Below, one piece after another: positions 21,423 through 41,040 of a stretch of 64,000 bases of DNA. The DNA is from Pseudomonas gregormendelii (GTDB lineage Bacteria; Pseudomonadota; Gammaproteobacteria; Pseudomonadales; Pseudomonadaceae): assembly GCF_017114825.1 (NCBI RefSeq), contig NZ_JADEVO010000010.1:1-64000 (forward strand). Direction: 5' to 3'. The stretch's first letter is position 1. Each line of letters starts with the position of its first letter. A program made the position numbers and the translations under genes. Below the pieces are notes generated by a model. The model was given only the letters and a program-made list of their open reading frames with translations. It did no database searches and was not told where the DNA came from.

Positions 21423-21423
<1 letters not shown>
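10384..21423 (+). CDS. Pyoverdine peptide synthetase, three modules (D-Ala, Lys, Thr predicted)
   Basis: This 3679-aa NRPS extends the chain made by PvdL. Module 1 is C (52-500), A (500-1010), T (GGDSI, 1048), E (1110-1530, HHLAVDGVSW). Module 2 is a DCL-type C (1557-2000, HHILMDGWS), A, T (GGHSL, 2558). Module 3 is C (2619-3060), A, T (GGHSL, 3611). Specificity residues read by eye are DLWNNALTYK (Ala-like), DGEDHGTVVK (Lys) and DFWNIGMVHK (Thr). The E domain makes residue 1 D-Ala. The linker before core A3 of module 2 contains a translated REP (nt 16801-16835). The stop overlaps the next NRPS start (TGATG), so the pair is coupled. Homologous genes are named pvdI or pvdJ, and the name is ambiguous here. 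Confidence 0.93.
16801..16835 (+). repeat. REP element inside NRPS coding sequence (module 2 A domain)
   Basis: CTGTAGGAGCAAAGCTTGCT followed by CGCGATAG is a standard REP, read in frame as PVGAKLARDSV. A degenerate direct copy (GCAGGAGCAGAGCCGG) starts at 16773. It sits in the variable linker before core A3. Confidence 0.8.
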
Positions 21424-33273
<11,850 letters not shown>

Positions 33274-33299
<26 letters not shown>

Positions 33300-33339
33300 C
33301 GACACGTGGAGCGCACCCTGGCCTTCGTCTGACAACACG
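33274..33339 (+). repeat. 33-bp tandem duplication over the NRPS stop codon
   Basis: Units 33274-33306 and 33307-33339 differ at 4 of 33 positions. The first holds the last codons and TGA of the NRPS gene. The second repeats them as non-coding sequence with its own TGA. Confidence 0.85.
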
Positions 33340-33344
33340 GCCTC

Positions 33345-33432
33345 CTGTAGGAGCTGCCGCAGGCTGCGATCTTTTGATCTTATCGGTGCATCGAACACCG
33401 CCAAAAGATCGCAGCCTGCGGCAGCTCCTACG
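33345..33432. repeat. REPIN (GTAGGAGCTGCCGCAGGCTGCGATC class)
   Basis: A long inverted repeat whose arms read GTAGGAGCTGCCGCAGGCTG and onward, with a centre of about 25 bp. It lies between the NRPS and esterase genes and may end or stabilise the NRPS transcript. Confidence 0.85.
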
Positions 33433-33494
33433 GGAATACCGGTGTTTCCAACATTGCGCGTTCCCCACCGATTATTGTGTAAAAGGATCCCCCC

Positions 33495-34451
33495 ATGCCC
33501 GTCCTGCCCGAACTCGAAGCCTTCCTTGAACTCGCCGAATTCGGCCGTCTCACCGGCAAAAGCCGCCCCATGCACGACCTCACCCCAGAACAGGCCCGCA
33601 GCGATTTCGAAGCCTCCTCAAGCTTCCTCGACACCCCACTGACCCACATCAACTGCGAACACTTCACCCTCCCCGCAAGAGACGGCCACAACCTTCCGGC
33701 CCGCCTGTACCGCGACGCCAACCCGGTCGAAGGCTTGCAACCCGTCATCCTGTACTTCCACGGCGGCGGCTACGTCGTCGGCAGCCTCGACTCCCACGAC
33801 GCCCTGTGCCGGCGCCTCGTCGCCCAAGGCGGCTTCGACCTCCTGACGGTCGATTACCGCCTGGCCCCTGAATGGCAATTCCCAACCCCGATCCAGGACG
33901 CCTGCGATGCCGCCAACTGGCTGGCCCGAGAAGGCGCCGCCCAGGGCCTGGATGCCATCCGCGCAGCCTTGGCCGGCGACAGCGTCGGTGCAACCCTGGC
34001 CACCGTCCTCTCGATTATCGCGATACAAACCCCCGCAGAATTGCAACTCAAACCCAAGGCCCAGGTACTGGTCTACCCCGTCACCGACGCCACCACCAAA
34101 CGCCCCTCCCACCGGGATTTCGCCGAAGGCTACCTGCTCGAAACCCCGACACTGGACTGGTTCTACAGCCACTACAGCCGCACCCCCGCCGACCTCGCGG
34201 ACTGGCGCTGCTCGCCATTACTGGCACAAGACCTGGCAGGACTCGCACCGGCACTGGTCTACCTGGCCGGGCACGATCCGTTGCACGACGAAGGGCTGGC
34301 ATACGCCGAACGACTGCGCGAGGCGGGGAATGAAATGACGCTGCTGGAACAACCGGGGATGACCCATGACTTCATGCGCATGGGTGGGTTGTTGAGCGAA
34401 GTGGAAGGGATTCACGCGCAAGTGGCGGGGTGGGTGCGGGCAAGATTGTGA
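33495..34451 (+). CDS. Alpha/beta hydrolase, hormone-sensitive lipase-type esterase
   Basis: A 318-aa cytosolic esterase of bacterial family IV. The oxyanion motif is HGGG (YFHGGGYVVGS). The nucleophile motif is GDSVG (an HSL-type GDSAG variant). The acid is in GHDPLHDE and the His is in MTHDF. It acts on short-chain esters or acetylated small molecules. It follows the NRPS operon after a REPIN and precedes the receptor gene. No PvdS box was seen before it, so a siderophore role such as hydrolysis of ferric pyoverdine is speculative. AAGGA at 33482-33486 supports the start. Confidence 0.85.
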   Translation: MPVLPELEAFLELAEFGRLTGKSRPMHDLTPEQARSDFEASSSFLDTPLTHINCEHFTLPARDGHNLPARLYRDANPVEGLQPVILYFHGGGYVVGSLDSHDALCRRLVAQGGFDLLTVDYRLAPEWQFPTPIQDACDAANWLAREGAAQGLDAIRAALAGDSVGATLATVLSIIAIQTPAELQLKPKAQVLVYPVTDATTKRPSHRDFAEGYLLETPTLDWFYSHYSRTPADLADWRCSPLLAQDLAGLAPALVYLAGHDPLHDEGLAYAERLREAGNEMTLLEQPGMTHDFMRMGGLLSEVEGIHAQVAGWVRARL

Positions 34452-34800
34452 TCTGCAGCGACAACACTCGCGATCCCTCAAACGGGGATTACGATTTTCC
34501 GGGCAAGTTTGTGTGGTGCGATGGTGGCGGCAAAATTTCGCATGTCTTGAGGACACAACCCAATAGAGTTTTGTTCTTTAAACAGCGATTGATGCTGTGT
34601 GTTTAATCGTGCCCATGATTACTTCCTGCAGGCTACAACGCCTTGCGCCATTGCCTACAGGTACGTCAGAATCCGCCGACTTGTGCGCCTTGGGTGCGGG
34701 CGCTATCGTTGCGTGGTCGCTGGAAAACAGCGATCGGGTTTGGTAGCCCTCGTACATATGACGCATAACGTCACCTGATCAAGGTGCTTCTGGCATTTGA
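34452..34800. other. Intergenic stretch with one doubtful small reading frame
   Basis: No convincing gene was seen. A 62-codon minus-strand frame (34578-34766) starts MRHMYEGYQTRSLFSSDHA. It has no clear ribosome binding site or known domain, but its region shares TTTGGTAGC and ACATATG blocks with the DUF6124 leader downstream (34737-34760 versus 34890-34926). It may be part of a duplicated regulatory unit rather than a gene. Confidence 0.35.
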
Positions 34801-34804
34801 AATA

Positions 34805-34930
34805 TGGTGGCCGTGCGCAGGGCGCTTTCGAGCGCGCCGGTTTTGCCATATGTACCGGTCTACCAACCTCCGTATGGCCGCCACCTTCGTTTGGTAGCGA
34901 GGGTGAGGGCTCCTTTAGTCACATATGGAG
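34805..34930 (+). promoter_or_regulatory. Structured 5' leader of the DUF6124 gene (candidate cis-regulatory RNA)
   Basis: Several perfect helices can form. GGTGGC (34806) can pair with GCCACC (34880). GCGCT-TTCG-AGCGC is a tetraloop hairpin at 34822-34835. GCCATA (34845) can pair with TATGGC (34873). CTACCAA (34860) can pair with TTGGTAG (34891). The last helix crosses the first and third, giving a pseudoknot or a switch. CTCC (34910) can pair with the Shine-Dalgarno GGAG (34927), which would hide it. No known riboswitch family was recognised. Confidence 0.45.
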
Positions 34931-34938
34931 TTTCATCT

Positions 34939-35286
34939 ATGTTCAAGGTAACGCCCAACCCGCCGGACACTGATCCGACAACAGCCCCTGATAATTCCGA
35001 TTCACCTGGCCCCCACCAAACTGCCGCACCCCGGCCCTCGATCGCCGACATCAAAGCCACCCCGCGCAAACTCTGCACGCTGTTCACCGTCAACCCCGAG
35101 CTCGACACCGAAACCTTGCTGGCCTATGCCTGCGAGTCGCTGGCGTCGGCCAATGTCATGGTCACCGATCTGGTGGATCAAATGGAGGGCAGTTCGCGCA
35201 ATGCCTTGTTGGGGATTGCGCAGGTGATCATGATGGGGGAGTTGGTAGTGAATCGGGCGCTGGATCAGCTTGGATGTTCTGAGTAG
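34939..35286 (+). CDS. DUF6124 family protein
   Basis: A 115-aa protein of unknown function. It has a Pro-rich, low-complexity N-terminus (FKVTPNPPDTDPT) and a helical C-terminal half (LLAYACESLASANVMVTDL, GEL-VVNRALDQL) typical of the DUF6124/DUF3077 families seen in many copies in Pseudomonas. The ATG at 34939 has GGAG eight bases upstream. The frame stays open back to 34804, but that part is leader. No catalytic motif is visible. Confidence 0.75.
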   Translation: MFKVTPNPPDTDPTTAPDNSDSPGPHQTAAPRPSIADIKATPRKLCTLFTVNPELDTETLLAYACESLASANVMVTDLVDQMEGSSRNALLGIAQVIMMGELVVNRALDQLGCSE

Positions 35287-35311
35287 CTGCTGACGGATCA
35301 AACATATTAAA

Positions 35312-35408
35312 GTCAAAAGATCGTCCGAACGCGGCCCGAGCCTTCTGCAGCTCCTACAGGATGGTGGGTACACCCGTAGGGGCTGCCGAAGGCTGCGATC
35401 TTTTGATG
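35312..35408. repeat. REPIN, degenerate copy
   Basis: The arms AAAGATCG..CTGCAGCTCCTACAGG and CCGTAGGGGCTGCCGAAGG.. are inverted and imperfect. Confidence 0.7.
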
Positions 35409-35425
35409 TTGCTTTTAACAATAAA

Positions 35426-35460
35426 AAAATGCCCGCTTCGAAAGAAGCGGGCATTTTCAT
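35426..35460. terminator. Bidirectional Rho-independent terminator between DUF6124 and fpvA
   Basis: A perfect 14-bp stem AAAATGCCCGCTTC / GAAGCGGGCATTTT with GAAA loop and A/T runs on both sides. It serves the convergent genes. Confidence 0.92.
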
Positions 35461-35473
35461 TTCAGCCTATCGC

Positions 35474-37951
35474 TCAGAAATCATACTTCGCGGTCAGCTG
35501 CAGGTTGCGCGGCTCGCCGTAGAACGTGGTGCCGAAGTTGCCAAGGCCCGACAGGTATTTCTTGTCGAAGACGTTGTTGGCATTGACGGTGAAGCTCAGG
35601 TGATCGTCGTAGTTGTAGCGGGTCATCAGGTCGACGAGGGTGTAGCCGCCTTGCTTGAGTGAGGTCTCGCCGCCTTCGCCGCCGCCCACGTCCGGGCTGT
35701 AGCTCAGGCCGTAGAACGCGCTCTGCCAGCTGATGCCACCGCCGACGGTGACCTGGTTAAGCGCGCCGGGCAGGCGGTAGGTGGTGAACGTGCGGATCAC
35801 GTGTTCCGGCTTGCTGGTGGCCAGCGGGAAACCGTAGATGCGCTGATGGTCCTTGTCGCGGGTGCGGGCGTAGGTGTAGCCGGCCGAAACGTTCCAGTCC
35901 GGTGCCAGTTCGCCGGCCAGTTCCAGTTCCACGCCATTGGTGGTGGCGCCGTCTGTGGCTTCGAAGATGCCATCGCCGGTGTTCAGATCGGTACCGACCG
36001 ATTGCGCGACGTTATCCTGCTCGATGCGGAAGAAGGCCAGGCTGGCGTTCAGTTGACCGTCGAGGTAGGCGGCTTTCAGACCGGTTTCGTAGCTGTCGCC
36101 TTCAACCGGTGCCAGGGTCGAGCCGTTGATGTCCTTGTTGATCTGCGGCTGGTAGATCTTGGTGTAGCTGCCGTAGACCGAGTAGGTCTCGTTCAGGTCG
36201 TAGACCACACCGGCGTAGGGCGTGACTACCCCGTGTTCCTTGTAGCTGGCATGGGTGTCGGTCAGGCTGCCACCCGGGTAGTAGGAGTAGTCTTCGTTGT
36301 ACTTGAACGTGCTCAGGCGGCTGCCAAGGATGAACGACAGGTCGTCGGTCGGACGCAGGCGGGTGGCCAGGTACAGGCCGTTCTGGCTTTGGGTGCGTTC
36401 GTACTTGCCGTTTTTCGGAAACTCCTGCTTGGGCAGGGTGCCGTTCCAGTCGTAGATGCTGCCCGGGACCAGTTCAAAGGCGCTGGTGTCGTAGGTTGCC
36501 CCGGTCTGGCGCGAGTGGGCTGCCATGAAGCCGGCGACCAATTCATGCTCGCGGCCACCCAGGGTAAAAGGACCGGAAACGCTCACGTCAGCGGTGTTTT
36601 GTACGCGATGGCCTTCCCAGCGTCCCCAGTACAGAAAGTTACCTTCGCCCGTGGCACGGTCGGCGTAGCCACCGCTGGCAGAGGCCAGCTGGGTGTCGTG
36701 ATCGGTGGTTTTCTGGTCGAAGCTGGCTTTGAATTTCCAGTCATTGGCCAGCGCCTGTTCCAGCGAGGCAAAGTAGGTGACGCTGTCGAAATCACGACGG
36801 CTCCAGTCTGCGCCCGGGTTGAAACTGCGGGAGAAATCGGTGCGGCCGCCATCGGTGAAGTAGGGCGCATTACCTGTCCAGGAACTGCCGCGCGGCGTCG
36901 CGCTGGACTTGTCGACGCCCAGGGTCAGCAAGGTATCGTCGGTCAGGTCGGCTTCGAGGACGCCGTAGAACAGGTCTTTCTTCTGGCTGTAGTGGTCGAT
37001 GTACGAATCTTTGTCCTGAAGAGCGCCGACGAAGCGCCCACGCACAGTGCCGGAGTCGTTCAACGAGCCGGAAATGTCGCCTTCGGTGCGGTAGTTATCC
37101 CAGGAGCCTGCGGTGGCGCTGACCGATGCCTTGAAATCCTTGGTCGGCTTCTTGCGCACCAGGTTGACGGTGGCGGACGGGTCGCCCGCGCCGGTCATCA
37201 GGCCGGTAGCACCCTTGATGACTTCGACGCGATCGAGGCTGGCCGAGTCGTCGCTGTTGTTGGGGTTTTCGCCGTAGACACCGTCGTACGGCTGGTTGAC
37301 GCCATCGTACTGAAAGTTGGTGATCGCAAAGCCACGGGCGGAGAACTCGGTACGGTCACTGTCGTACTTTTGCGTGGTCACCCCGGGGGTGTTGCGCAGC
37401 ACGTCGCCGACGCTCTGCGCGCCGCGATCATCCATCTGCTGGCGAGTCACCACGGTCACCGATTGTGGGGTCTCGCGCAGGGTCAATGGCAGCTTGGTCG
37501 CCGTGGTCGTTGCACCGGTGGTGTAGGAGCCCGTGTCTTCGGTGGTCAGGCCCAGCGCCTGGCCGGAGATGGTGGTGGCGCCCAATTGCAGGCTCGAGCT
37601 GCCACCGGACACCAGCGTCACGGTGTTGCCGTTGATCTGGAAAGAGATGCCGCTGCCCTTGAGCAGTTCCGCCAGGGCCTGGGACGGCTCCAGCGAACCG
37701 GAGACTGCGCGGGACTTGATCCCGGCGACCTGGTCAGGGCTGTAGAGGATCTGCAGGTTGGTCTGCATGCCCAACTCGGTCAGCGCGCTGGACAGCGGCT
37801 GCACCGGGATACTCACTTTTACAGGTGCCGCATTGACCATCGAGCTCCCCAGCAAGGTGGCGGTCAGCAGTACGCTGGTAAACAGGCTGCGATGCAGCGT
37901 CGGGCGCTGTACGGCCAGTGCGAGAGGTGTGCGGCGGGTGAGAGGTCGCAT
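35474..37951 (-). CDS. fpvA: TonB-dependent ferripyoverdine receptor (FpvA-like) with signalling domain
   Basis: An 825-aa outer-membrane receptor that imports ferric pyoverdine with TonB energy. The signal peptide ends near VNA-AP (residue 41). An STN signalling domain (about 43-115: VSIPVQPLSSALTELG..) contacts a FpvR-type anti-sigma factor. A plug domain (about 155-270: RETPQSVTVVTRQQMDD) and a 22-strand barrel end in LTAKYDF with the C-terminal Phe needed for assembly. Strong ribosome binding site AGGTAAGTA. A candidate Fur box lies upstream. Specificity for this cluster's own pyoverdine is inferred from position. Confidence 0.92.
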   Translation of the reverse strand: MRPLTRRTPLALAVQRPTLHRSLFTSVLLTATLLGSSMVNAAPVKVSIPVQPLSSALTELGMQTNLQILYSPDQVAGIKSRAVSGSLEPSQALAELLKGSGISFQINGNTVTLVSGGSSSLQLGATTISGQALGLTTEDTGSYTTGATTTATKLPLTLRETPQSVTVVTRQQMDDRGAQSVGDVLRNTPGVTTQKYDSDRTEFSARGFAITNFQYDGVNQPYDGVYGENPNNSDDSASLDRVEVIKGATGLMTGAGDPSATVNLVRKKPTKDFKASVSATAGSWDNYRTEGDISGSLNDSGTVRGRFVGALQDKDSYIDHYSQKKDLFYGVLEADLTDDTLLTLGVDKSSATPRGSSWTGNAPYFTDGGRTDFSRSFNPGADWSRRDFDSVTYFASLEQALANDWKFKASFDQKTTDHDTQLASASGGYADRATGEGNFLYWGRWEGHRVQNTADVSVSGPFTLGGREHELVAGFMAAHSRQTGATYDTSAFELVPGSIYDWNGTLPKQEFPKNGKYERTQSQNGLYLATRLRPTDDLSFILGSRLSTFKYNEDYSYYPGGSLTDTHASYKEHGVVTPYAGVVYDLNETYSVYGSYTKIYQPQINKDINGSTLAPVEGDSYETGLKAAYLDGQLNASLAFFRIEQDNVAQSVGTDLNTGDGIFEATDGATTNGVELELAGELAPDWNVSAGYTYARTRDKDHQRIYGFPLATSKPEHVIRTFTTYRLPGALNQVTVGGGISWQSAFYGLSYSPDVGGGEGGETSLKQGGYTLVDLMTRYNYDDHLSFTVNANNVFDKKYLSGLGNFGTTFYGEPRNLQLTAKYDF

Positions 37952-37995
37952 TACTTACCTGAGCTCCTGAAAAGTGTTGTGCAGTTTTTTTTGAA

Positions 37996-38010
37996 TAAGA
38001 ATGATTATTA
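37996..38010 (-). promoter_or_regulatory. Candidate Fur box upstream of fpvA
   Basis: TAAGAATGATTATTA matches 11 of 14 positions of the 7-1-7 Fur consensus. It lies 45 bp before the fpvA start. Confidence 0.6.
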
Positions 38011-38146
38011 AGACGGGGCGCGCAGGTAAAACCGGAAAGAAACGTGCAAATAAAATTCGCCGGACCCGATAAAGCACTGCCTGTGGACGCGGGCTTGGTC
38101 GCCAAAGCAGTGGGTCAGATAACACTCATGCAGAATGTGCTGGCCC

Positions 38147-38172
38147 TTTCGCGAGCAAGCCCGCTCCCACAG
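38147..38172. repeat. Single REP element
   Basis: TTTCGCGAGCAAGCCCGCTCCCACAGG pattern between fpvA and pvdE. Confidence 0.75.
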
Positions 38173-38189
38173 GTGTGTGCAGCCGGTTT

Positions 38190-39839
38190 TCAGGCACTGA
38201 CGGGTTCGGTAACCACCCGGCCGCTTTCCATGCGCACCAACTGGTCGGCGACGTCGAAGTAACGGTCGTCGTGGGAGATCACGATGATGGTCTTGCCCAG
38301 GCGTTTCAGGTCCGGTAGCAGTTCGGTGTAGAAGATGCGGCGGAAGGTCGGGTCCTGATCGGCAGCCCATTCATCGAACACCAGCACCGGGCGCTCTTCG
38401 AGCCAGGCATTGACCAGTGCCAGGCGTTTGCGCTGGCCGGTGGACAGGTCGGTGGTGGTGAAGTTGCCATCCTTGACGCTGACCTTGTGGGCGATCTCCA
38501 GGCGCTGCAGGTATTGGTTGGCGTCTTCGGGGATGTGCTGGTCGCCCTGGATCACGTCGTCGAACAGGTAGTAGTCGGCAAAAATGGTGGTGAACAGCTG
38601 GCGATAGTCGTCGCGATTGTGCGAGTCAATCGCCTCGCCGTTGACGCGGATTTCGCCCTGTTGCGGGGTGTACAGGCCCAGCAGCAACTTGATCAGCGTG
38701 GTCTTGCCACAACCGTTTTCGCCGACGATAAAGGTGATGTCGCCTTGCTTGATCGTCAGGCTCACCGGGCCCAGCTGGAACGGCGCGGCATCTTCGGCGG
38801 CTGGGAAAGTGAACCGCACATCAGCCAGTTTCAGCTCATGCACCGCCTGTTTGACCTGGCCCTGATCGCTGAGGAGCAAGTGCGGCTCAGGGGTGGAAAA
38901 TTGCTCGGACAGCTCGGCGATCCGGCGGAACGCGATTTGCGCGCGACTGACGATCGGCAGGGTGCTGATCAGGTGCTCCAGAGGGCCTTTCATGTACAGC
39001 AGCACCAGCACAAAGCCGCTCATCACGGTCTTGTCGGCGCTGGGCCAGTAGGTTTGCAGCGCCAGGGCCAGGCCGATGACCACGAAGAACAGCATGGAGC
39101 CGAAGGTCTTGGCGATGACGAAGGTGTTGATCGAGCGCACCTGGGTGTTGCAGATGAATTCGGCGGTGGCCTTGATGCCCGAGACGTACATGCGCTGGCG
39201 GCGGGGGCGATGGATGCGCAGCTCCTTGGCGCCTTCGGCGATCGCGTTGTAGTGCTTTTGCAGCTCGTCCTCGGCATCGCGGGCGGCCATGAACCCTTGC
39301 ACACCCTTGCTTTGGGCATAGGCCTGGATCGCCGTGCCGATCAGGATCGCGGCAACCATGATCAGGAACATCGGCCACGACAGGATGGCGAGGTAGCCCA
39401 TGCAGCCCAGGGTGACCGTGAGCGAAATCGCCAGTGGTGCGAAGGCGAAGGCGAAGTCGCTGATGGTGTCGACGTCATGGGTCAGCACCGGGATCAGGCG
39501 ATGGCTGCGGTAGCGCTCGATCTGCTCGATGGGGGCCGAGAGGACCTTCTCGCCCAGCTGTTTGCGCAGCTTGGCGATGATGTGCTGGCCGACGTAGTTG
39601 GTGCCGATGTCCGAGCAGATCGAACTGGCCAGCGCCAGCAGGCACAGGCCGGCGAACAGCGCGACCACACCCTGGGTCAAACCGGTTTCGGAGTGCAGCG
39701 CGTTGTTGATGGTCGCCAGCAACACCGTGACGCTCAGGCCGCCAACCATGCCCAGGAAGATGGAGGCGGCGACGATCAGCCGAAAGGGTTTCAACAGGGC
39801 GAACAATTCGCCGATGGCGCCACGGGGAGGCTGGGTCAT
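38190..39839 (-). CDS. pvdE: Pyoverdine precursor exporter, ABC transporter PvdE
   Basis: A 549-aa fused ABC half-transporter that moves the ferribactin precursor from cytoplasm to periplasm for maturation. The N-terminal half has six membrane helices. The C-terminal ATPase has Walker A GENGCGKTT, signature LSTGQRKRL, Walker B VLVFDEW and the switch His in VISHDD. The length matches PvdE exactly. An exact PvdS box lies 42 bp upstream of the start. Confidence 0.93.
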   Translation of the reverse strand: MTQPPRGAIGELFALLKPFRLIVAASIFLGMVGGLSVTVLLATINNALHSETGLTQGVVALFAGLCLLALASSICSDIGTNYVGQHIIAKLRKQLGEKVLSAPIEQIERYRSHRLIPVLTHDVDTISDFAFAFAPLAISLTVTLGCMGYLAILSWPMFLIMVAAILIGTAIQAYAQSKGVQGFMAARDAEDELQKHYNAIAEGAKELRIHRPRRQRMYVSGIKATAEFICNTQVRSINTFVIAKTFGSMLFFVVIGLALALQTYWPSADKTVMSGFVLVLLYMKGPLEHLISTLPIVSRAQIAFRRIAELSEQFSTPEPHLLLSDQGQVKQAVHELKLADVRFTFPAAEDAAPFQLGPVSLTIKQGDITFIVGENGCGKTTLIKLLLGLYTPQQGEIRVNGEAIDSHNRDDYRQLFTTIFADYYLFDDVIQGDQHIPEDANQYLQRLEIAHKVSVKDGNFTTTDLSTGQRKRLALVNAWLEERPVLVFDEWAADQDPTFRRIFYTELLPDLKRLGKTIIVISHDDRYFDVADQLVRMESGRVVTEPVSA

Positions 39840-39880
39840 GGAAGACGGTTCCTTGGGTATAAAGGCAGATACCCAGTAGA

Positions 39881-39904
39881 ACGTCTGGTGCGGGGGTTAA
39901 TTTA
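39881..39904 (-). promoter_or_regulatory. PvdS iron-starvation box, pvdE
   Basis: Exact TAAAT-N16-CGT on the minus strand. Confidence 0.85.
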
Positions 39905-39974
39905 GCAGGGTGGCGACTGGCGGCAGAGAATCAATGCCTGTCGAGATAGCGATCTCCAGAACGCCCAAACCTCC

Positions 39975-40064
39975 CGTAGGAGCTGCCGAAGGCTGCGATC
40001 TTTTGATCTTGCTCTTAAAAATCAAAATCAAAATCAAAAGATCGCAGCCTTCGGCAGCTCCTAC
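39975..40064. repeat. REPIN overlapping the pvdO stop codon
   Basis: Inverted arms GTAGGAGCTGCCGAAGGCTG.. and ..CAGCCTTCGGCAGCTCCTAC around an AT-rich centre with ATCAAA copies. The TAG of the right arm is the pvdO stop. Confidence 0.88.
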
Positions 40065-40939
40065 CGATCGCGCACTACGCGAAACCCGATCCAGTCCCCG
40101 CGCTCTTGCGGGTATTGGCTGTTGCGATTGCCCGAGCGTGAAAACACCGGTGCTTCGCCCCAGTCGTTGCCGCGAATCCGTACGGCCTCGCAATTGGCTT
40201 CGAGCCAGGCGCTGCCATCGGCAGGCGCGCCGACGTAGTTGGGGTGTTCGCAGTCCTGCACCCACTCATAGACATTGCCGTGCATGTCGTACATGCCGAA
40301 GGCATTGGCCGGGTAGCTGCCCACCGGCGAGCTGTAGCTGTAGCCGTCGGCCGGGCCATAGGTGTTGGCGTGTTTGGCGATGCTGTACGCCTTGCCCTCG
40401 TCGAACGGAAAAGGGAAGGGGCCCTGGCTGCCACCGCGGGCGGCGTATTCGCGTTGGGCCTCGCTGACCATGTGGTAGGTCTGGCCGGTCTTTTTCGACA
40501 GCCAGGCGACGTAGTTCTTCACGTCATCGAAGTTCATGCACACCGCCGGCTGACGCGCGCCCTGGGGATAGCGTGGCTTGCTGGCAATGCATTCGCGTCC
40601 GGGGCGGGTGTCGCCATTGGCGATGGTCACGCCACTTTCGCGCACGTAGCTGTCCCACTCGCCGGCGGTGACCTGGAAGCGGCTCATGGCGAATGGCTTG
40701 GCGAAGGTCACCTCGTGCATCGGGCCCTCGTCGGGTTCGCGGCCGACTTCGTCTTCCGGCGTGCCCATGGTGAAAGTGCCGGCGGGCAGCACGACCATTT
40801 CCGGGCAGTCGCGGCAGTCCTTGAATACGTTGCCCGGTTGCGGCGCGGCGGCCGCCTGGGCGGTGGTTGGGGCCAGTGCGGCGATGAGTGCGGTGAGGGC
40901 GAGCGCCTTGAGCGGCAGGACTATCAGATTGCTTTTCAT
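40061..40939 (-). CDS. pvdO: Pyoverdine maturation protein PvdO (FGE-like)
   Basis: A 292-aa periplasmic protein of the formylglycine-generating-enzyme/sulfatase-modifying fold. PvdO is needed for the last chromophore oxidation, dihydropyoverdine to pyoverdine. The signal peptide is MKSNLIVLPLKALALTALIA.. with cleavage near AQA-A. FGE-type motifs include MVVLPAGTFTMGT, FAMSRFQVTAGEW, FGMYDMHGNVYEWVQDC and the C-terminal WIGFRVVRDR. The start at 40939 is chosen because the signal peptide begins there. A longer frame to 41152 runs through a REP and the end of pvdN. Confidence 0.92.
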   Translation of the reverse strand: MKSNLIVLPLKALALTALIAALAPTTAQAAAAPQPGNVFKDCRDCPEMVVLPAGTFTMGTPEDEVGREPDEGPMHEVTFAKPFAMSRFQVTAGEWDSYVRESGVTIANGDTRPGRECIASKPRYPQGARQPAVCMNFDDVKNYVAWLSKKTGQTYHMVSEAQREYAARGGSQGPFPFPFDEGKAYSIAKHANTYGPADGYSYSSPVGSYPANAFGMYDMHGNVYEWVQDCEHPNYVGAPADGSAWLEANCEAVRIRGNDWGEAPVFSRSGNRNSQYPQERGDWIGFRVVRDR

Positions 40940-40983
40940 GGGTGTCTCGTCGAAAGAAAAACTGAGGGCGTGGACATTCCCTT

Positions 40984-41013
40984 TTGGGCGCGAGCAAGCG
41001 CGCTCCCACAAGG
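40984..41013. repeat. Single REP element between pvdN and pvdO
   Basis: GGGCGCGAGCAAGCGCGCTCCCAC palindrome in the 101-bp gap inside the pvdMNO operon. It could lower or stabilise downstream expression. Confidence 0.75.
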
Positions 41014-41040
41014 GGTACGTGTCATACCGGGGGGCAGGCA

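Noticed and set aside
34578..34766. Small minus-strand gene of 62 codons upstream of the DUF6124 leader
   Set aside because: There is no clear ribosome binding site or known domain. Its sequence overlaps blocks repeated in the leader, so it is reported only as part of the intergenic stretch.
35801..38011. Plus-strand open frame of about 736 codons opposite fpvA
   Set aside because: It is the mirror of a well-defined TonB receptor and has no family motifs. The minus-strand gene has a signal peptide, ribosome binding site and terminator.
38487..39905. Plus-strand open frame opposite pvdE
   Set aside because: It is antisense to clear ABC transporter motifs and covers the pvdE PvdS box, with no domain of its own.
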